Assembly (NCBI GenBank): GCA_944331885.1
Contig: CALVJF010000050.1
Coordinates: forward strand, 1-6,165
DNA from: an uncultured Bacilli bacterium
Lineage (GTDB): Bacteria > Bacillota_I > Bacilli_A > RF39 > UBA660
Reading direction: 5' to 3'
DNA: 6,165 nucleotides
Every line of letters starts with the position of its first letter. Position 1 is the stretch's first letter. Under the pieces are notes generated by a model that was not told where the DNA came from, made no database searches, and saw only the letters and a list, made by a program, of their open reading frames with translations. Of the stretch, positions 1 through 4,775 are shown piece after piece. A program made the translations under genes and the position numbers.

Positions 1-9
1 TTAGTTTAT

Positions 10-39
10 GATTTATAGTTTTAACTATAAATCTTTTTT
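10..39 (+). terminator. Intrinsic terminator of an upstream gene
   Basis: A perfect 11-bp inverted repeat (GATTTATAGTT at 10-20, AACTATAAATC at 23-33) with a two-base gap is followed by six T at 34-39. This is the layout of a rho-independent terminator for rightward transcription. The T-run is only on the right, so it would not end leftward transcription. The stem is very AT-rich and therefore weak, which is common in low-GC genomes. It implies that a gene lying left of the window ends here and that the Tad operon is transcribed separately. Confidence 0.55.
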
Positions 40-55
40 AATGAATAATTTTGGG

Positions 56-84
56 TTTAAATAATTTTAAATATATGTTATAAT
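56..84 (+). promoter_or_regulatory. Extended -10 promoter of the Tad operon
   Basis: TATAAT at 79-84 is a perfect -10 hexamer. It is preceded by TG at 76-77 with one base between, which makes an extended -10 element. TTTAAA at 56-61 matches four of six bases of the -35 consensus with a 17-bp spacer. Transcription would start near position 91, giving a short leader of about 20 bases before the first gene. The surrounding DNA is so AT-rich that -10-like hexamers arise by chance. The extended TG and the position between a terminator and the first SD site support the call. Confidence 0.6.
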
Positions 85-92
85 TTTAAATA
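61..92. repeat. 13-bp direct repeat over the Tad promoter
   Basis: ATAATTTTAAATA occurs twice without mismatch, at 61-73 and 80-92, offset by 19 bp. The second copy covers most of the -10 hexamer and reaches the expected start site. The first lies in the spacer next to the -35. Each copy contains the palindrome TTTAAA, and a third TTTAAA is at 56-61. It could be an operator for a regulator binding on one face of the helix, or simply a product of very AT-rich sequence. Confidence 0.45.
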
Positions 93-113
93 GTATAGTA
101 GGGGTGAATATGT

Positions 114-464
114 GTGAAGAGTAAAGGACAAGCTTTAGTAGAATTTGTAATTATCTTGCCAGTATTTCTCTTATTATTACTAGGGATTATTGATATTGGA
201 AAGGTTGTATATAATAGTAATGTTTTAGAGCATACATTAGATGATGTTGTAGAATTATATCGTGATGGGAAAACTTATGATGAAATAGATAGTTTTATAA
301 AAGCTAATGATAAAAGTTATGAATTACAAATTGCTAATGATGATAATGAATATATTGAATTAATTTTAATTAAGAAAATAAATTTGGTAACTCCAGGATT
401 GAATTTAATTTTGGATGATCCTTATGAAGTAGAAGTTAAAAGAGTGATTGATTATGAAAAGTAG
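114..464 (+). CDS. tadE: TadE-like minor pseudopilin
   Basis: This is a 116-residue protein with the classic TadE N-terminus: a short basic leader (MKSKG), then QALVEF and one long hydrophobic helix at about residues 8-27 ending in GIIDIGK. In the TadE family a prepilin peptidase cleaves after the leader glycine. Here Gly5 precedes Gln6, and Glu10 is the conserved Glu at +5 of the mature protein. The rest is a small acidic, cysteine-free domain expected outside the membrane. The start is GTG at 114: GGGGTGA at 101-107 sits seven bases upstream, the same spacing as the consensus SD before tadB, and TGA at 105-107 blocks longer versions. An ATG at 110 is out of frame. It is the first gene of the operon and overlaps the next by 11 bases. 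The family call is firm; the exact role as a minor pilin subunit or initiator is inferred from TadE in other species. Confidence 0.87.
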   Translation: MKSKGQALVEFVIILPVFLLLLLGIIDIGKVVYNSNVLEHTLDDVVELYRDGKTYDEIDSFIKANDKSYELQIANDDNEYIELILIKKINLVTPGLNLILDDPYEVEVKRVIDYEK

Positions 465-816
465 GGGTCAAACTTTAGTATTATTTGTGATACTTATTCC
501 TCTTATTATTATGTTTGCGGCTTTTATAGTTGATACTGGTTTAATTTATACTAAAACTGAAAAATTTAAAAGTGTTACTAAAGATATAATAAGAGTTACT
601 TATGATAATCAAGATATTAATAAGATTAAAGAATTGTTTTTAAAAAATGATTTTGAAGTAGATAAATTAGAAGTTAGTTTTGGTGATGAGTTAAGGATTA
701 AAAATGAAAATGAAATTGATAGCATATTTGGGAAAATATTGGGGTTTGATAAATATAAAATAAAAGTAAATATTACAGGATATAAAAATGAGGATAAAAT
801 AGATTTTAAAGAATAG
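454..816 (+). CDS. Second TadE/TadG-like pseudopilin
   Basis: This is a 120-residue protein starting MKSRGQTLVLF, with a hydrophobic helix at about residues 8-28 and then VDTGLIYTKTEKF. It parallels the first gene closely (basic leader, Gly5-Gln6, LV.F). However, the Glu expected at +5 of the mature protein is Leu10, and the sequence after the helix resembles the TadG/TadE-G N-terminal segment (VDxGxxY followed by a helix). It lacks the long C-terminal domain of true TadG, so it may fill a TadF or TadG slot as a short membrane-anchored minor subunit. The start is ATG at 454: AGAGTGAT at 440-447 has the right spacing to it, while an in-frame TTG at 448 is too close. The gene overlaps the first by 11 bases and ends 11 bases before tadZ. 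Pseudopilin-like membership is likely; the subfamily is uncertain. Confidence 0.75.
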   Translation: MKSRGQTLVLFVILIPLIIMFAAFIVDTGLIYTKTEKFKSVTKDIIRVTYDNQDINKIKELFLKNDFEVDKLEVSFGDELRIKNENEIDSIFGKILGFDKYKIKVNITGYKNEDKIDFKE

Positions 817-827
817 AGGGATTTTAG

Positions 828-1601
828 ATGGCTAGTAGAAAAGGAAAAACTCTTTGTATTAGTAGTGCTAAAGGTGGAGTTGGTAAAACTATTACAACTT
901 TGAATTTAGCTGGTATATATGAGTTAATTAGTAAAAAGGTTTTGATAGTTGATTTAGATTTATATGGTGGAGGAATTGCAACTGCTTTAAACAGACCATT
1001 TGAAAAAAGTATATATACAATGGTTGATGACATAAATAATAATCGCTATCGTGAATTTAGAGATTATGTTGAACAATATGATGAGTATATTGATGTTTTA
1101 GCTAGTCCTAAAGATCCAAGGCAAGCTAATAAGATTGATGCTAAATATATTGATTTAATTTTAGACCGAGCTAGTAATTTTTATGATGTGGTATTAATTG
1201 ATAGCAATCATATTCTTAATGAAATAAATGTAATGATGATGGATAAGGTTGATGAGATATTATTTATTGTCACTAATGATCCTTTAGACTTAAAAAATTT
1301 AAAATCTATTTTGAGTATATTTAGAGATGTTAATTTAAAGAATTATCGAGTATTACTTAATGATAGTAGAGATCCTTTTAAAAATTATTTTACTTTGTAT
1401 GATATTAAAAATATTATTAAAACTAATGTGGATTATACTTTATCTAAAAGAATGTTTATTAAAGACATTGATGTATATTTAATGAATGGAAAAATTGTTA
1501 CACTAGACAAGCATTTTGCAAAAGTGTATACGAAAGACTATTCTACTTTAATGACAATTGCAGCTGATGCTTTAGGAGATGGTGGTGAAGAAAATGAGTA
1601 G
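828..1601 (+). CDS. tadZ: TadZ/CpaE ParA-like localisation ATPase
   Basis: This is a 257-residue cytoplasmic MinD/ParA-type P-loop protein. The deviant Walker A motif is at residues 15-22 (KGGVGKTI; Lys15 is the signature lysine, Lys20 the P-loop lysine). Walker A' is VLIVDLDLYGG at 38-48 with Asp42 and Asp44, and the switch II/Walker B strand is VVLID ending at Asp125. The following stretch (NHILNE, then IVTNDPLDLKN) fits TadZ/CpaE better than chromosome-partition ParA. In Tad systems this protein positions the pilus machine, often at a pole. Many TadZ/CpaE proteins carry an N-terminal receiver-like domain; here the ATPase begins at residue 8, so that domain is absent. Switch II has Asp-Ser-Asn instead of the common Asp-Thr/Leu-Pro. 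AGAGGG at 815-820 precedes the ATG by seven bases. The end overlaps tadA. Location between the pseudopilins and tadA settles the Tad role over plasmid partition. Confidence 0.92.
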   Translation: MASRKGKTLCISSAKGGVGKTITTLNLAGIYELISKKVLIVDLDLYGGGIATALNRPFEKSIYTMVDDINNNRYREFRDYVEQYDEYIDVLASPKDPRQANKIDAKYIDLILDRASNFYDVVLIDSNHILNEINVMMMDKVDEILFIVTNDPLDLKNLKSILSIFRDVNLKNYRVLLNDSRDPFKNYFTLYDIKNIIKTNVDYTLSKRMFIKDIDVYLMNGKIVTLDKHFAKVYTKDYSTLMTIAADALGDGGEENE

Positions 1602-2973
1602 ACCAAGTTTAATTGATGCTTTTGAAATTCCTAGGGGTCATAAAGAAATTAAAAATGTTACCGATTATGATATATTTCCTGATAAGAAGTTACTTGATAC
1701 TTTAAGAACTAAAATAGTAGAGAATCTTATTGATAAGGAGATGCCTAAAGATAAGTTACTTAATGAGTTTATTAATGATGAAATTGATGCTACGATTGAA
1801 GGGTACGATTTAAGTAATTTAGAGAGAAGTCATTTATATAATTTAATTGATAATGAAATAAATGGTTATGGACCTATTACTGAGTTATTAGAAGATAAAA
1901 ATATTACAGAGATAATGGTTAATGGTCCTGATGATATATATATTGAAATAGATGGTCAAATAATTAAAGATGATAGTGTTTCATTTATTAATGATGAACA
2001 TATTATTAGAACTATTCAAAGACTTATTCAACCTTTGGGAAGAACTATAGATGCTACTAATCCAATGGTTGATTCGAGATTAAGTGATGGTTCACGTATT
2101 AATGCTGTTATACCTCCTTTAAGTACTAAAGGACCAGTAATTACAATTCGTAAATTTAAGGAGAGTATGGCTAGTGTAGAAGAAATGATTCGTATTGGTA
2201 GTTTAACTCCTTATATGGCAAGATTTTTAGAGGCAGCTGTTAAAGGTAAATTAAATATTATTGTTTGTGGGGGGACTGGTTCTGGTAAAACTACTTTACT
2301 TAATATTTTGAGTAGTTTTATTGGGGAACATGAACGTATTATTACAATAGAGGATGCTGCCGAATTAAAATTAAATCAAAAACATGTTATTTCTTTAGAA
2401 ACAAGAACAGTTAATTATGAGAGTGAAGGAGAAATAACTATTCGCGATTTAGTTATTAATTCTTTACGTATGCGTCCAGATAGAATAATCGTTGGAGAAG
2501 TCCGTGGTAAAGAAGCTTTCGATATGCTACAAGCTATGAATACTGGTCATGATGGGTCAATAACTACTTTACATGCTAATGGCCCAGTTGATGCTTTAAA
2601 TCGTTTAGAAACAATGGTTTTAATGAGTGGAATAGATATTCCAATTAAAGCTGTTCGTGAATATATTGATAATGCTATTGATTTAGTTGTCAATATTGAT
2701 CGCATGAGTGATGGAAAAAGAAAAGTTACTAGTATTTGTGAATTAGTAGGTATAAAAGATGGCAATTTACAACTTAAAGAAATATTCGCTTTTAAATTAA
2801 ATGGATTAACTTCTAAAGGAGAAGTTGATGGAGAATATATTTTGTATAATTATATTCCTCAAGTATATAAAAAGATTAAAGCTAGGGGAATAGATACAGT
2901 TGATGATATTTTTGCAGAATTAAAAGATACTAAAAATGGTGTAAGCTTACCAGTTTTAAAAAATAATAATTAA
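1594..2973 (+). CDS. tadA: TadA/CpaF secretion ATPase
   Basis: This is the hexameric secretion-superfamily ATPase that powers Tad pilus assembly from the cytoplasmic face of TadB/TadC. From ATG 1594 it has 459 residues, a normal full length. The N-terminal domain includes the family segment GYGPITELLED and VNGPDDIYIE near residues 91-119. The C-terminal ATPase has Walker A GGTGSGKTT at 226-234, an Asp box (IEDAAEL) around Glu253-Asp254, Walker B (DRIIVGEVRG) at about 296-305 with Glu302, and a His box (TGHDGSITTLHAN) at about 317-329. All catalytic motifs look intact. In-frame starts also exist at ATG 1579, GTG 1582 and GTG 1585. ATG 1594 is preferred because GGTGA at 1584-1588 has good spacing to it, but GTG 1585 behind AGGAG (1574-1578) is possible. 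The gene overlaps the end of tadZ by eight bases, suggesting translational coupling. Confidence 0.97.
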   Translation: MSRPSLIDAFEIPRGHKEIKNVTDYDIFPDKKLLDTLRTKIVENLIDKEMPKDKLLNEFINDEIDATIEGYDLSNLERSHLYNLIDNEINGYGPITELLEDKNITEIMVNGPDDIYIEIDGQIIKDDSVSFINDEHIIRTIQRLIQPLGRTIDATNPMVDSRLSDGSRINAVIPPLSTKGPVITIRKFKESMASVEEMIRIGSLTPYMARFLEAAVKGKLNIIVCGGTGSGKTTLLNILSSFIGEHERIITIEDAAELKLNQKHVISLETRTVNYESEGEITIRDLVINSLRMRPDRIIVGEVRGKEAFDMLQAMNTGHDGSITTLHANGPVDALNRLETMVLMSGIDIPIKAVREYIDNAIDLVVNIDRMSDGKRKVTSICELVGIKDGNLQLKEIFAFKLNGLTSKGEVDGEYILYNYIPQVYKKIKARGIDTVDDIFAELKDTKNGVSLPVLKNNN

Positions 2974-2980
2974 GGAGGTG
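2973..2980 (+). promoter_or_regulatory. Consensus Shine-Dalgarno site of tadB
   Basis: AGGAGGTG is a full-length match to the complement of the 16S rRNA 3' end, seven bases before the tadB ATG and overlapping the tadA TAA stop by one base. It is the strongest ribosome binding site in the window. Its register (GTG eight bases before the start) is reproduced at the GTG start of the first gene and the ATG at 454, and so helps choose those starts. Confidence 0.85.
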
Positions 2981-2987
2981 TTTACTA

Positions 2988-3998
2988 ATGCCAGAGGGAT
3001 TTATATTAGAAGTATTTGTAGTTCAAGTAATAATGATTATTACTTTATTAATTGTGATTTTATGGTTACTTAGAGCTTCTAAAAGTATAAAAAAAGAAAA
3101 AAGAATTGGCGAATTTGCTTTATATTCATTAAAGGATGGAGAAAAATCTTTTTTCGAGCATATAGAGTTATTTTTATTGAAAATAGTCTCTCTGTTTAGT
3201 AAATTACTTAGTAAGTCAGTAGTTTTACGAAAATATGCAATGCGTTATGATAAACATATTAGTTATGAAGAACGTAATAAAAAGAATAGTATGGATTATG
3301 TAGCAATAAAATTTATGCTTGGGTTATTATTAGTTATTTTACATATTTTAACGATTACTTTTCAGTATGTAGCATTTAATCCTATGGGATTTTTAATATC
3401 ATTTTTAATAGGCTTCTTTATTCCTGACATGATATTGGCTATTAGTTTTGCTAAAAAACGTCAAAGAGTTGCTGATGATTTGTTAAAAGCAATTATAATT
3501 ATGAATAATGCTTTTAAATCGGGAAGAAATATTATGCAAGCAATAGAAATAGTTAAAACAGAATTAGATGGCCCAATTAGTGATGAATTTTCTAAAATAT
3601 ATATGGATATTACTTATGGATTGAGTTTGGAAGTAGTATTTGGGAGATTTTATGATCGAGTACAATTAGAAGATGCTAAATATATAACTTCTTCTTTAGC
3701 GTTATTGAATCGAACTGGTGGTAATATTGTTAAAGTATTTGCATCAATAGAAAAGTCATTTTATAATAAGAAAAAATTGCGTAATGAGTTAAATAGTATG
3801 ACTGCTTCTTCTTTGTTTGTTTTTCGCGTATTAATTTTTTTACCTTTTGTTTTTGCTTTAGTAATTTATTTATTAAACCCTAGTTATTTTACACCTTTAT
3901 TTACTACTAGTTTAGGAATGGCAATTCTTTGTTTAATTATTATTATTTTTGCTTTATATATTTTAATTATAAAGAAAGTTTTGAGGATTGATATTTAA
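2988..3998 (+). CDS. tadB: TadB inner-membrane platform protein
   Basis: This is a 336-residue membrane protein of the type II secretion F (GspF/PilC) fold that forms the Tad assembly platform with TadC. Hydrophobic segments lie at about residues 8-29, 104-124, 132-152, 276-296 and 306-328. The cytoplasmic T2SSF domain lies between the third and fourth, about 160-270, with the family-like pattern of helices and small residues at NAFKSGRNIMQAIEIV (174-189). The length and five-helix layout match TadB. It is thought to couple TadA motion to pilin polymerisation. It starts 14 bases after the tadA stop with the best SD of the operon, which may allow strong independent translation. Its TAA stop shares one base with the tadC ATG (TAATG), so tadC is probably translated by re-initiation. 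Confidence 0.93.
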   Translation: MPEGFILEVFVVQVIMIITLLIVILWLLRASKSIKKEKRIGEFALYSLKDGEKSFFEHIELFLLKIVSLFSKLLSKSVVLRKYAMRYDKHISYEERNKKNSMDYVAIKFMLGLLLVILHILTITFQYVAFNPMGFLISFLIGFFIPDMILAISFAKKRQRVADDLLKAIIIMNNAFKSGRNIMQAIEIVKTELDGPISDEFSKIYMDITYGLSLEVVFGRFYDRVQLEDAKYITSSLALLNRTGGNIVKVFASIEKSFYNKKKLRNELNSMTASSLFVFRVLIFLPFVFALVIYLLNPSYFTPLFTTSLGMAILCLIIIIFALYILIIKKVLRIDI

Positions 3999-4699
3999 TG
4001 AAGAGAAATAGTATAATTAAAAAAATTTATCAAGAAAAGACAATTAACAAGGTGAGTGACAAAGTTGAATTGCTAGGTATTAGATATAATTATGATGTTA
4101 TAGATTTATTGAACAAACGTTTATTGCTATGTTTATTTATATTTATTGTTTTATTGATTTTTAATAAAAATGGCTATATATTAGCACCTTTAGTGACTGT
4201 GTTATGTTATTATGGTAGTGAGTATTTCTTTTTGGATTATCGTATTAAAAAAAGAATTAAAAAATTAGATGTAGAGGCTTTATTTTTCTTCGAAGTCTTA
4301 GCATTAACTTTAGAAAGTGGAAGAAATTTAAAGGGCGCATTGGATATGACTTGTGATAATATTGATAGTGAGTTATCTGAGGAATTTAAGAAGACTTTAG
4401 CGGAAGTAAGATTAGGTAAAAGTATGAGTGAAGCATTAAACGATATGAAAAGCCGAATTCCTTCAGATGCAATTAATAATGTTATTTTGAATATTACACA
4501 ATCTACTATATTTGGAAATAATATTGTGGAATCGATATACAATCAAGTTGATTATTTAAGGGAAAAGCAATTATTAGAAGTTAAAAGTGAGATAGGCAAA
4601 ATGCCTGTTAAAATAAGTGTAATTAGTGTTGTTTTTTTCATTCCTTTAATGTTACTCCTAATTTTAGGACCGGTATTAGTGAATTTTTTATTAAGCTAG
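3998..4699 (+). CDS. tadC: TadC inner-membrane platform protein
   Basis: This is a 233-residue second platform protein of the T2SSF superfamily. Two hydrophobic segments lie near residues 41-56 and 59-79. The cytoplasmic T2SSF domain spans about 90-200 (LTLESGRNLKGALDM at 103-117 mirrors NAFKSGRNIMQAIEI in TadB), and a terminal hydrophobic segment covers 205-231. This is a little shorter than many TadC proteins because the N-terminal part is brief. It pairs with TadB to hold TadA at the membrane. The ATG overlaps the tadB stop by one base. A GAGG at 3983-3986 lies 11 bases upstream, a weak SD, which fits translational coupling to tadB. It is the last operon gene, with a terminator hairpin beginning at the base after its TAG. 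Confidence 0.92.
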   Translation: MKRNSIIKKIYQEKTINKVSDKVELLGIRYNYDVIDLLNKRLLLCLFIFIVLLIFNKNGYILAPLVTVLCYYGSEYFFLDYRIKKRIKKLDVEALFFFEVLALTLESGRNLKGALDMTCDNIDSELSEEFKKTLAEVRLGKSMSEALNDMKSRIPSDAINNVILNITQSTIFGNNIVESIYNQVDYLREKQLLEVKSEIGKMPVKISVISVVFFIPLMLLLILGPVLVNFLLS

Positions 4700-4721
4700 A
4701 AAGAGTAATACTCTTTTTTTT
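4700..4721 (+). terminator. Intrinsic terminator of the Tad operon
   Basis: AAAGAGT (4700-4706) pairs with ACTCTTT (4710-4716) across a three-base loop, and an unbroken run of eight T occupies 4714-4721. The hairpin starts at the first base after the tadC stop codon. The stem is short and AT-rich, so some readthrough into the downstream sigma gene is plausible. Confidence 0.65.
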
Positions 4722-4722
4722 A

Positions 4723-4751
4723 TTGACTAAAATATTTAATCTTAATAGAAT
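4723..4751 (+). promoter_or_regulatory. Sigma-A type promoter of the sigma factor gene
   Basis: TTGACT at 4723-4728 matches five of six bases of the -35 consensus. TAGAAT at 4746-4751 matches five of six of the -10, and the spacer is exactly 17 bp. Transcription would begin near 4758, about 18 bases before the ATG. The -35 begins two bases after the T-run of the Tad terminator, so the two units are packed together but have separate control. Confidence 0.7.
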
Positions 4752-4775
4752 AGTTACTAATTGTGATGTGATTTT

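Noticed and set aside
51..56. TTGGGT as an alternative -35 for the Tad promoter
   Set aside because: The spacer to TATAAT would be 22 bp, too long for a normal sigma-70 type promoter. The extended -10 does not need it.
448..453. TTG start two codons upstream for the second pseudopilin
   Set aside because: It lies almost on top of the SD sequence (440-447), while ATG 454 has correct spacing and gives the same MKS.GQ N-terminus as the paralogue.
824..1033. Minus-strand open frame of 69 codons opposite the start of tadZ
   Set aside because: It lies opposite the conserved P-loop region of tadZ, has no SD or promoter of its own, and its translation shows no recognisable motif. It is a shadow of the real gene.
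828..1601. Chromosome or plasmid partition ParA, or MinD, as the identity of the P-loop ATPase
   Set aside because: There is no parB or minC neighbour and no C-terminal amphipathic MinD tail. The position directly before tadA and the sequence after switch II fit TadZ/CpaE.
2547..2765. Minus-strand open frame of 72 codons inside tadA
   Set aside because: It is fully antisense to the conserved C-terminal ATPase domain of tadA, with no supporting signals.
4237..4542. Minus-strand open frame of 101 codons inside tadC
   Set aside because: It is antisense to the T2SSF domain of tadC. Its hydrophobic, Ser/Leu-rich make-up is what the complement of AT-rich coding DNA gives.
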